The notes under the pieces are model-generated. The model saw only the letters and a program-made list of their open reading frames with translations. It had not been told where the DNA came from and made no database searches. Of a stretch of DNA of 10,876 nt, positions 1-5,859 are shown in pieces. The position numbers were made by a program, and so were the translations under genes. Source of the stretch: Nitrospiraceae bacterium UBA6898. GTDB lineage: Bacteria; Nitrospirota; Thermodesulfovibrionia; Thermodesulfovibrionales; UBA6898. Numbering within the stretch: position 1 is the stretch's first letter; every line of letters starts with the position of its first letter. The stretch lies in NCBI GenBank assembly GCA_002448975.1, contig DKBO01000130.1, positions 10,688 through 21,563 of the forward strand, read 5' to 3'.

Positions 1-69
1 GCCATTGACCAGATGCTGTTCCGTGAAGAAGAGAAGAAGCCTGAGAAGAAACTCAAGGCAGTGAAATAA
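1..69 (+). CDS. ilvB: 3' end of acetolactate synthase large subunit (partial)
   Basis: Only the last 23 codons are present, ending in TAA at 67-69. The tail begins AIDQMLF and is then very rich in Lys and Glu, a typical variable C-terminus. The identity comes mainly from position: the small regulatory subunit ilvN starts 21 bases downstream, and ilvB-ilvN is a widely conserved pair. The large subunit is the ThDP-dependent catalytic subunit that condenses pyruvate into acetolactate. The visible residues carry no diagnostic motif, so the name is an inference from context. Confidence 0.6.
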   Translation, partial: AIDQMLFREEEKKPEKKLKAVK

Positions 70-90
70 CGAGAGGATAAGAGGAAAGCC

Positions 91-582
91 ATGAGACATA
101 CCATATCTGTTCTTGTCGAAAACAAATTCGGCGTGCTTTCCCGCATATCGGGACTTTTCAGCGGCAGAGGGTACAACATCGAGAGCCTTTCCGTCGGCGA
201 GACCATTGACCAGAAAGTCTCGGTCATGACGATTGTCACGACCGGTGACGACTGGATCGTCGAGCAGATCACCAAACAGCTGAACAAGCTCATCGATGTC
301 ATCAAGGTCGTCGACATGACCGAACTCGACCACGTAGAGCGTGAGATGGTGCTGATTAAGGTCTCGCCCCGTCAGGAGGACAAGGCAGAGGTGCTCAGAC
401 TTGCGGAGATCTTTCGCGGACGCGTAGTCGATTCCAGTACCAAGACTTATACCATTGAGATTACCGGAGATGAGAAGAAGATAGCGGCGATTGTGGAGCT
501 CCTGAGGCCTATGGGCATCAAGGAGTTCGTCCGCACCGGAAAGATTGCCATAGCCCGCGAAGGGATCAAGAAGCCGCAATAA
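91..582 (+). CDS. ilvN: Acetolactate synthase small (regulatory) subunit
   Basis: This is the regulatory subunit of acetohydroxyacid synthase, the first common step of valine, leucine and isoleucine synthesis. It stimulates the large subunit and normally carries the site for valine feedback inhibition. The 163-residue length is typical. Residues 1 to about 78 form an ACT domain: the opening MRHTISVLVENKFGVLSRI and then GLFSGRGYNIESLSVG are hallmark segments, including the Asn-Ile-Glu-Ser strand that contributes to the effector site. Residues about 80-160 match the C-terminal small-subunit domain (ERE motif, then EIFRGRVVD and the TGK near the end). The ATG is preceded by a GAGGAAAG ribosome binding site. 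It appears co-transcribed with the upstream ilvB tail, and a strong terminator follows. No attenuator or T-box is visible within the window. Confidence 0.96.
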   Translation: MRHTISVLVENKFGVLSRISGLFSGRGYNIESLSVGETIDQKVSVMTIVTTGDDWIVEQITKQLNKLIDVIKVVDMTELDHVEREMVLIKVSPRQEDKAEVLRLAEIFRGRVVDSSTKTYTIEITGDEKKIAAIVELLRPMGIKEFVRTGKIAIAREGIKKPQ

Positions 583-601
583 TGGGCGTCTGGCATAGGA
601 G

Positions 602-631
602 AGCCCTGCAGCATGCTGCAGGGCTTTTTTT
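602..631 (+). terminator. Rho-independent terminator after ilvN
   Basis: A perfect 24-base palindrome (602-625) folds into a 10-bp GC-rich stem, AGCCCTGCAG paired with CTGCAGGGCT, around a CATG loop. A run of seven T (625-631) follows directly. It begins 19 bases after the ilvN stop and separates the ilv operon from glgB. On the opposite strand no T-run follows the hairpin, so it should act in one direction only. Confidence 0.93.
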
Positions 632-647
632 GTTCATGCAACAGCTA

Positions 648-676
648 TCGACGATTCCTTCGTCATGATATACAAT
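648..676 (+). promoter_or_regulatory. Possible sigma-70 promoter for glgB
   Basis: TCGACG (648-653, four of six to TTGACA) and TACAAT (671-676, five of six to TATAAT) are separated by 17 bases. The site lies between the ilvN terminator and the glgB start, where a promoter is expected. The -35 match is modest, so this is tentative. Confidence 0.35.
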
Positions 677-708
677 ACATACACACGACGCGATAACGGA
701 GCCTATCA

Positions 709-2907
709 TTGGGTATTCAGGAAAACATCAGAAAGCTCGTGAACAGTCACCACCCTGATCCTTTTGCGGTGCTCGGCATGCACCGGGTCGGCAGCGGAGC
801 GGAAAGGCATGTTGAGGTCAGAGCATTCCTTCCCGAAGCCCGGGAGGCGTGGGTCATTGACGAACGGGATGCCTCCCGCCATCGCATGGAGAATCTGCAC
901 CGGTTTGATTTTTTTACGGCAAAGCTTAAGGGCAGGGAGCTGTTTCCCTACAGCCTGGCGATTACACGGTATGACGGGAACTGGCAGGAGTTCAGGGACC
1001 CTTACTCCTTCCTTCCGGTGCTTACGGACTTTGATCTGCACCTTATCGGCGAGGGTACGCATTACCGGAAGTATGAGAAGCTCGGGGCCCATGTCATGGA
1101 GGCCGAGGGTTTCAGGGGGGTGCACTTCGCGGTATGGGCGCCGAATGCATCGAATGTGAGCGTGATCGGAAGCTTTAACCAGTGGGACAGGAGAAGGCAT
1201 CCCATGAGGCTCCTCGGCCAGTCGGGCATATGGGAGCTTTTCATCCCCGGTATAGGTGAAGGAGCGGTCTACAAGTTCTTCGTCAAATCACGGTATTACA
1301 ACTACGAGGCCGAAAAGTCGGATCCCTATGCCTTTTACTTTGAGTTCAGGCCGAAGAGCGCTTCTATCGTGCATGATATCAACACCTACACATGGCAGGA
1401 CCATGCCTGGACAGAGAACCGTTCCAAAAAGAACTGGTTCGAGTCCCCGGTTTCCATCTACGAAGCACACCTCGGTTCCTGGATGCGGGTGCCTGAGGAG
1501 GAAAACCGCTTCCTTACCTATCGGGAGCTGGCGGAGACCCTCATACCCTATGTGAGGGAGATGGGGTATACCCACATCGAGCTCATGCCGGTATGCGAGC
1601 ATCCGCTCGATGCTTCTTGGGGATATCAGACGATCGGCTATTTTGCTGCGACGAGCAGGTTCGGTGCTCCTGAGGACTTTATGTTCTTTGTCGATCAGTG
1701 CCACCAGAACCACATCGGGGTCATCCTTGACTGGGCGCCTGCCCATTTCCCAAGGGATGGCCATGGCCTCGGGTTCTTTGACGGGACCTGCCTGTATGAG
1801 CACGAGGACCCGAGAAAGGGAGAACACCGGGACTGGGGGACGCTCATCTTCAATTACGGGAGGAACGAGGTACGAAACTTCCTCATCTCAAACGCGCTCT
1901 TCTGGCTCGGAAAATACCATATCGACGGGCTGCGCGTTGACGCTGTCGCATCCATGCTCTACCTCGACTATTCACGGAATGAAGGCGAGTGGATACCGAA
2001 TAAGTACGGCGGCAGAGAGAACCTGGAGGCGGTGGAATTCATAAAGCAGTTCAATGAATTGACGCATCAGTATTTCCCCGGGATCCTGACCATTGCAGAG
2101 GAGTCCACTGCCTGGCCGGGGGTTACGAAACCCGTCTATCTCGGCGGCCTCGGATTTGACATGAAATGGAACATGGGCTGGATGAACGACATGCTCGAGT
2201 ACATCCAGAAGGAACCTGTGCACAGGAAATACCACCAGAACAACCTTACATTTGGACTGCTCTATGCGTTTACCGAGAATTTCGTGCTGGTCCTTTCTCA
2301 TGATGAGGTGGTGCATGGCAAGCGGGCCATGCTCAGCAAGATGCCGGGAGATATCTGGCAGATGTATGCAAACCTCAGGCTTTTCTATGGGTATATGTAT
2401 GGGCATCCCGGCAAGAAGCTCCTCTTTATGGGCGGGGAGTTCGGGCAGTGGGATGAATGGAATGCTGACAAGAGCATTGACTGGCATCTTACGAGGTACC
2501 TGCAGCACAGCAGGCTCCAGAAATATATGCAGGACCTGAACCGTCTCTATACCTCAGAGCCTGCCCTGTATGAGGTTGATTATGCCTGGCAGGGGTTCTC
2601 GTGGATCGATCTTCATGACGCAGAGAGCAGCACCGTATCTTTTATACGGCGGTCAAAGGACCCTGCCGACCATATCGTGGTCGCCTGCAATTTCACGCCG
2701 GTCCCCCGGACGGCATACCGCATAGGTGTTCCCGAACCGTGCTACTACCGGGAAATACTGAACAGTGACTCAGCCGAATACTGGGGGAGCAATACCGGCA
2801 ATCAGGGCGGAATGCAGGCGAATGCCATTGCATCTCACGGGCAGCCGTGCTCCATGGATATCACCCTGCCTCCCCTTGGCGTTGTCTATTTCAAGCCTTC
2901 CCGTTAA
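709..2907 (+). CDS. glgB: 1,4-alpha-glucan branching enzyme (GH13)
   Basis: This enzyme cuts alpha-1,4 glucan chains and re-attaches them as alpha-1,6 branches during glycogen synthesis in the cytoplasm. At 732 residues it has the full-length architecture. An N-terminal module (about 1-105) carries HPDPFAVLGMH. A CBM48 module follows (about 120-205; VHFAVWAPNASNVSVIGSFN). The GH13 barrel runs from about 250 to 600 (IYEAHLGSW at 250-258), and the C-terminal beta domain completes the protein. The three catalytic acids are present: nucleophile Asp411 in DGLRVD, acid/base Glu464 in TIAEEST, and Asp532 in LSHDEVVHGK. Each is offset by six from the E. coli positions as I recall them. Translation starts at TTG, with AACGGAG ending seven bases upstream; no ATG near the N-terminus is better placed. 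No other glycogen gene is in the window. The stop overlaps that of the convergent downstream gene. Confidence 0.97.
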   Translation: MGIQENIRKLVNSHHPDPFAVLGMHRVGSGAERHVEVRAFLPEAREAWVIDERDASRHRMENLHRFDFFTAKLKGRELFPYSLAITRYDGNWQEFRDPYSFLPVLTDFDLHLIGEGTHYRKYEKLGAHVMEAEGFRGVHFAVWAPNASNVSVIGSFNQWDRRRHPMRLLGQSGIWELFIPGIGEGAVYKFFVKSRYYNYEAEKSDPYAFYFEFRPKSASIVHDINTYTWQDHAWTENRSKKNWFESPVSIYEAHLGSWMRVPEEENRFLTYRELAETLIPYVREMGYTHIELMPVCEHPLDASWGYQTIGYFAATSRFGAPEDFMFFVDQCHQNHIGVILDWAPAHFPRDGHGLGFFDGTCLYEHEDPRKGEHRDWGTLIFNYGRNEVRNFLISNALFWLGKYHIDGLRVDAVASMLYLDYSRNEGEWIPNKYGGRENLEAVEFIKQFNELTHQYFPGILTIAEESTAWPGVTKPVYLGGLGFDMKWNMGWMNDMLEYIQKEPVHRKYHQNNLTFGLLYAFTENFVLVLSHDEVVHGKRAMLSKMPGDIWQMYANLRLFYGYMYGHPGKKLLFMGGEFGQWDEWNADKSIDWHLTRYLQHSRLQKYMQDLNRLYTSEPALYEVDYAWQGFSWIDLHDAESSTVSFIRRSKDPADHIVVACNFTPVPRTAYRIGVPEPCYYREILNSDSAEYWGSNTGNQGGMQANAIASHGQPCSMDITLPPLGVVYFKPSR

Positions 2908-3101
2908 GCGATCTTGTTTTTCATCTTGCGCGCATAGTCGGACGTATAATCCATGACATCTTCTGCCATGTCCGCTATCTGCTTTCTTGTCTTTCTGCCT
3001 GACTGCGGCGCCAGCAGCAGAGCAAGGCCCGCGCCGACAATGCCGCCGATGAGAAAAGAGACAAGAATGGTAGCTCCCTGGTTGTTCTCTTCATGAAACA
3101 T
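2904..3101 (-). CDS. Small YtxH-like membrane protein
   Basis: This is a 65-residue protein with one hydrophobic segment at about residues 11-30 (ILVSFLIGGIVGAGLALLLA). It runs directly into PQSGRKTRKQI and then a charged amphipathic helix. The glycine-rich transmembrane segment followed by LLAPQSGRKTR is the signature of the YtxH (gas-vesicle-protein-like) family, small membrane proteins often linked to stress but with no established biochemical role. A strong GAGGAGG ribosome binding site precedes the ATG on the minus strand. The gene is transcribed toward glgB, and its TAA overlaps the glgB TAA within one TTAA. A divergent promoter candidate lies upstream. Confidence 0.8.
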   Translation of the reverse strand: MFHEENNQGATILVSFLIGGIVGAGLALLLAPQSGRKTRKQIADMAEDVMDYTSDYARKMKNKIA

Positions 3102-3127
3102 GGTTGCCTCCTCAACGCGTTTCTTTC

Positions 3128-3156
3128 AGACTATCACTAAAGGCGTGTGCGGTCAA
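3128..3156 (-). promoter_or_regulatory. Possible promoter for the YtxH-like gene
   Basis: On the minus strand, TTGACC (3156-3151, five of six to the -35 consensus) and TAGTCT (3133-3128, a poor -10) are separated by 17 bases, just upstream of the ribosome binding site. The good -35 and correct spacing make it plausible, but the weak -10 keeps confidence low. Confidence 0.35.
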
Positions 3157-3202
3157 TCACAAGATGCGCTTCGCGGCCGTGAAGTTCAAAAAAGCCCGCT
3201 TC

Positions 3203-3211
3203 TGGTATAAT
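3203..3211 (+). promoter_or_regulatory. Extended -10 promoter for the TPR-EVE-cysM operon
   Basis: TGGTATAAT is a perfect -10 hexamer (3206-3211) with the upstream TG of an extended -10 element (3203-3204). The -35 region is weak (TTCAAA at 3185-3190, 15-base spacer), which extended -10 promoters tolerate. Transcription would start near 3218, about 30 bases before the ATG at 3249. Confidence 0.65.
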
Positions 3212-3248
3212 CTATGCATATTTTCAGAAAAAAAGAGCGGAGTCTATC

Positions 3249-3857
3249 ATGAAATCTTTTTCTTGCATGCTTTTATTGTTCGTGCTGATGACAGCCTCCC
3301 TGTCCGCAGCTGCAGAAGAGGACATTCAGGAGCGTTTCGACAGGGCAAATGCGAGCTTCAATGAAGGGCAGTATGACAAGGCGATCCAGGACTACGACGC
3401 GGTCCTGTCCCGGTACCCTGATTTCATGGAGGCGTACTTCAACCGCGGTATGGCCTTCTACAGGAAGGGAAAGCTGGACGAAGCTATCAGCGACTTCAGC
3501 AGGGTCATATCTGCGCGTCCGAAGCAGTTCGATGCATTGAACAGCCGCGGACTTGCTTACCTGAAAAAGGGTGACAACGAGCGGGCTGCGGATGATTTTA
3601 CCCGGGTCATTGCCGAAAACCCGAAACTCATCGAAACATACTATAACCGGGGGATTGCCTACCGGGGCATGGGAAAACATGACCAGGCCATCGAGGACTA
3701 CGACAAGGTGCTCTCCCTGAGGCCAAATGATAGCAATGCCTATAATTCCCGGGGCATCGCGTATCTGGGCAAGGCGACTGCGGATTTCAAGAGGGCCTGC
3801 GACATGGGGAGTAAGGATGCCTGTGAAAATCTGAAAGAGATGGCGGGAAAAAAATAG
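3249..3857 (+). CDS. Exported tetratricopeptide repeat protein
   Basis: This is a 202-residue protein with a Sec signal peptide: MKSF, then a hydrophobic core to about residue 20 and a probable cut after the AAA near 20-22. The mature part is a ladder of TPR units (34-residue helical hairpins that bind protein partners). Four are intact, each with the G-x-A-Y/F core, for example YFNRGMAFYRKGKLDEAISDF and YYNRGIAYRGMGKHDQAIEDY. A fifth begins NSRGIAYLGK and jumps to ATADFKRACDMGSKDACENL, lacking about five residues of the helix A-B turn. RAC...G..DAC..L resembles the capping end of many exported TPR proteins. GCGGAG precedes the ATG at good spacing. It is the first gene of an apparent operon with the EVE protein, which starts eight bases after its stop. 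The binding partner is unknown; a periplasmic scaffold is the likeliest role. Confidence 0.85.
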   Translation: MKSFSCMLLLFVLMTASLSAAAEEDIQERFDRANASFNEGQYDKAIQDYDAVLSRYPDFMEAYFNRGMAFYRKGKLDEAISDFSRVISARPKQFDALNSRGLAYLKKGDNERAADDFTRVIAENPKLIETYYNRGIAYRGMGKHDQAIEDYDKVLSLRPNDSNAYNSRGIAYLGKATADFKRACDMGSKDACENLKEMAGKK

Positions 3858-3865
3858 GACAGGGA

Positions 3866-4339
3866 ATGAGATACTGGCTTATGAAGACGGAGCCGTCGGT
3901 TTTTTCCTTCGAGGACCTCCGGAAAAGACCCCGCTCTACTGACCACTGGGAGGGCGTCCGCAACTATCAGGCGCGCAATTATTTGCGGGACGAGATGCGC
4001 AAAGGCGATAAGGTCCTTTTCTACCATTCTCAATGTGCGGAGCCGGGTGTGGTCGGCGTTGCCGAGATCACCCGTGAGGCATATCCCGACTTCTTTTGCT
4101 GGAACAGGCGATCTAAATATTATGATCCGAAGTCGACTCCGGAACATCCCCGCTGGTTCATGGTCGATGTTACGTGGAAAAGGGCCTTCCGGCGGACGGT
4201 GACCCTGAAAGAGATGCGGGACATCCCGGGACTCAGGAAGATGAAGGTGCTTCAAAAAGGGCAGCGGCTTTCGATCATGCCGGTCACCAAGGAGGAGTTC
4301 GCTATCGTCTCTGCCATGGGCATGACAGAGGAGAGATAA
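3866..4339 (+). CDS. EVE domain-containing protein
   Basis: This 157-residue protein consists of little more than one EVE domain, a PUA-like fold related to eukaryotic THYN1 and YTH domains. Diagnostic segments are RYWLMKTEPSVFSFEDL at the N-terminus, HWEGVRNYQARNYLRD, KGDKVLFYHS, the PGVVGVAEI strand and the late LSIMPVTKEEF. Characterised relatives bind modified bases in nucleic acids, and EVE domains are often coupled to restriction systems; here no such gene is adjacent. The protein has no signal peptide and should be cytoplasmic. AGGACAGGGA precedes the ATG. Its TAA is followed immediately by the cysM ATG, so the two are probably translationally coupled. The family assignment is firm; the cellular role is not known. 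Confidence 0.93.
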   Translation: MRYWLMKTEPSVFSFEDLRKRPRSTDHWEGVRNYQARNYLRDEMRKGDKVLFYHSQCAEPGVVGVAEITREAYPDFFCWNRRSKYYDPKSTPEHPRWFMVDVTWKRAFRRTVTLKEMRDIPGLRKMKVLQKGQRLSIMPVTKEEFAIVSAMGMTEER

Positions 4340-5248
4340 ATGAGCGTCATTGACTGCATTGGCAACACGCCGCTCATCAGGATAGAGACCATCAACCTCA
4401 TGCCTGATGTCACGATCCTGGCGAAGCTTGAGGGAAATAATCCGGGCGGGTCGGTTAAGGACAGAATAGCCCTCTATATGCTCAAAGACGCCGAAGCGAC
4501 CGGCCTGATCAAAAAGGGCGCTACGATCCTTGAGGCGACTTCAGGAAATACCGGTATCGGTCTTGCCATGGTCGGTGCGGCAAAAGGTTACCGGGTCAAG
4601 CTTGTGATGCCAGAATGTGTGAGTCTTGAGCGGAGAAAGGTGCTTGAGGCGTTTGGTGCAGAACTGGTGCTGAGCCCTGGCAATGAGGGTACCGACGGCG
4701 CCATAAAGCTTGCCCACAAGATCCTGGGCGAGCATCCGAAGGACTACTTCATGCCGAACCAGTTCGACAACTGCTCCAATATCAGGGCCCACTACGAGAC
4801 TACCGGGAAAGAGATCATAGAGCAGACCGGCGGGAAGCTTGACCTGTTCGTTGCCGGCATGGGCACAACGGGAACCCTGATGGGCGCCGGCAGGAGACTG
4901 AAAGAATATGATGACAAGATCAGGATCATCGGGGTAGAACCTTTTCTCGGCCACAGGATACAGGGATTGAAGAACATGCGGGAGTCGATCGTGCCAAAGA
5001 TCTATACGCCTGAAACCCTTGATGAAAAGATTAACGTAAATGACGAAGATGCCTTCGAAACGACGCGGAAGCTTGCAGTCAAGGAAGGGCTTTTTGTCGG
5101 CATGAGCAGCGGCGCGGCCATGTATGGTGCCCTCCGTATGGCAGAGCAGCTGAAGCGCGGCACGATAGTCGTAATTCTCCCGGACCGCGGTGACCGTTAC
5201 CTCAGTACAACGCTCTTTGCCTCGGTCTGCGGCAAATGCCCGCCGTAA
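4340..5248 (+). CDS. cysM: Cysteine synthase (O-acetylserine sulfhydrylase, CysM type)
   Basis: This PLP enzyme makes cysteine from an activated serine and a sulfur donor in the cytoplasm. The 302 residues match the CysM/CysK family length. IGNTPLIRI opens the protein. Lys40 in NNPGGSVKDR is the PLP Schiff-base lysine. TSGNTG (67-72) is the substrate loop, and GTTGT (175-179) binds the PLP phosphate. SSGAA and the late GDRYLST are further family motifs. The ending is closer to CysM than CysK. Whether the donor is sulfide or thiosulfate, or the acceptor O-acetyl- or O-phosphoserine, cannot be decided from sequence. The last residues, CGKCPP, hold a CxxC (297-300) that the E. coli enzymes lack as far as I recall. 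The ATG abuts the EVE stop codon, and its ribosome binding site (GAGGAGAG) lies inside the EVE gene. Confidence 0.93.
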   Translation: MSVIDCIGNTPLIRIETINLMPDVTILAKLEGNNPGGSVKDRIALYMLKDAEATGLIKKGATILEATSGNTGIGLAMVGAAKGYRVKLVMPECVSLERRKVLEAFGAELVLSPGNEGTDGAIKLAHKILGEHPKDYFMPNQFDNCSNIRAHYETTGKEIIEQTGGKLDLFVAGMGTTGTLMGAGRRLKEYDDKIRIIGVEPFLGHRIQGLKNMRESIVPKIYTPETLDEKINVNDEDAFETTRKLAVKEGLFVGMSSGAAMYGALRMAEQLKRGTIVVILPDRGDRYLSTTLFASVCGKCPP

Positions 5249-5385
5249 AGGAGGAAAGCTTGAAGACGTGATAGTGAAGGGACCGGATGTTCGCTCTGTT
5301 GTCAACTGTAACGAAGACCTGATGTTCATCATGTATTCAACATTGTATTTTATGATTCTGCTATGCCTAAAGGAGGTGAATAGCC
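5249..5385 (+). other. Spacer between cysM and the selenoprotein gene
   Basis: These 137 bases hold no recognisable gene. A good Shine-Dalgarno, AAAGGAGG, overlaps the cysM stop (5247-5254) but leads only to TTG-AAG-ACG-TGA, or to a GTG at 5268 whose frame runs to 5453 and encodes nothing I recognise. The AT-rich stretch 5325-5360 may contain a promoter (for example TATGAT at 5351-5356), but I see no -35 at proper spacing. No terminator follows cysM. Confidence 0.5.
5369..5379 (+). promoter_or_regulatory. Near-perfect Shine-Dalgarno of the selenoprotein gene
   Basis: AAAGGAGGTGA matches the anti-Shine-Dalgarno of 16S rRNA over its whole core and ends six bases before the ATG at 5386. It is the strongest ribosome binding site in the window. 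It fixes the start codon and implies substantial initiation on this gene. Confidence 0.85.
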
Positions 5386-5793
5386 ATGAAAAGAGCAAGA
5401 CTGAGTCTGCTTGTTTTTTCCCTGCTCCTCATATTTTTTGCGGTCGGAGCTGAGGCAGCACAGAAGCAAGGCACAGTTCCGAAGGACCAATCCCTGCGCA
5501 AGGGTGAATCGAGGGCAACGCTTGATCCGGGTCAATTTAACGACGCCCGCGTGAAAGAAGCCTACAGGATAGCGAAGGAAATCCCCTGGGTCCTGGACAG
5601 CATCTATTGTTTTTGTATGTGCAAGGAATCTCCGAATTTCAGACATAAGAGCCTGCTGAGCTGCTACGTTGACAACCATGCGGCAATGTGAGACATCTGC
5701 CTCGGGGAGGCCCTGCGGGCCTTCGAGCTGTACAGAAAAGGTTATGCCGTAAGACAGATACGGGACATGGTCGAAAAGGAATTCAAGAGATAG
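5386..5793 (+). CDS. Exported CYCXC-type selenoprotein, TGA read as Sec102
   Basis: Read conventionally, the gene stops at TGA 5689-5691 after 101 residues. Read through, it gives 135 residues ending at TAG 5791-5793. The N-terminus is a Sec signal peptide (basic MKRAR, hydrophobic core, cut probably after AEA at 22-24). The mature part carries YCFCMC (Cys75, 77, 79), HKSLLSCYVDNHAA (Cys93, His98), then Sec102-Asp-Ile-Cys105, and a C-terminal helical tail starting LGEALRAFELYRKG. Related CYCXC/PCYCGC-type exported proteins, as I recall them, carry Cys at the TGA position (HAA-x-C-DIC). The TGA is therefore an expected Cys-to-Sec exchange in a CxxC-like redox pair. A SECIS-like hairpin follows. 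Reaction and partners are unknown; a thiol/selenol redox or metal-binding role in the periplasm is inferred. The alternative is a nonsense-mutated gene, which the intact downstream frame and hairpin argue against. No Sec-machinery gene lies in the window. Confidence 0.85.
5701..5727 (+). promoter_or_regulatory. Predicted bacterial SECIS element
   Basis: The RNA can fold with an outer stem CTCG (5701-5704) to CGAG (5724-5727) and an inner stem GAGGCCC (5707-5713) to GGGCCTT (5717-5723; one G-U pair), around a TGC loop (5714-5716). A GG bulge lies on the 5' side. The loop starts 22 bases after the TGA and has G as its second base. Both agree with the published general rules for bacterial SECIS elements as I remember them: loop about 16-37 bases downstream and a G in the first two loop positions. 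The element lies inside the coding frame, as bacterial SECIS elements do, and would recruit SelB with Sec-tRNA. Confidence 0.7.
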
Positions 5794-5859
5794 CTCTTTG
5801 GTAATAACAGCTATTTGCCGTCACGAGCTTCAGGAATAAGTTTTCGGTAGGAGGGATCG

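Noticed and set aside
1288..1827. Long minus-strand open frames within glgB (also 706-1200 and 1972-2508)
   Set aside because: These lie antisense to a strongly conserved enzyme, have no ribosome binding sites or recognisable domains, and are explained by codon bias on the coding strand.
3104..3364. Open frame of 86 codons upstream of and overlapping the TPR gene
   Set aside because: It covers the divergent promoter region and the TPR signal peptide in another frame, has no ribosome binding site, and its product resembles nothing.
5261..5275. TTG-AAG-ACG-TGA after cysM as a second Sec-containing frame
   Set aside because: The TGA is followed directly by TAG, so no read-through product is possible.
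4541..5398. 285-codon minus-strand open frame across cysM
   Set aside because: It is antisense to a clear PLP enzyme, with no ribosome binding site and no family resemblance.
5689..5691. TGA as a simple nonsense mutation making a pseudogene
   Set aside because: The downstream frame keeps family-like sequence to a normal stop, the TGA replaces a Cys codon position, and a SECIS-like hairpin follows. It remains the main alternative and depends on the presence of Sec machinery elsewhere.
5790..5814. Inverted repeat ATAGCT...AGCTAT after the selenoprotein stop as a terminator
   Set aside because: The six-pair, mostly AT stem with a 13-base loop and only three T afterward is too weak to call.
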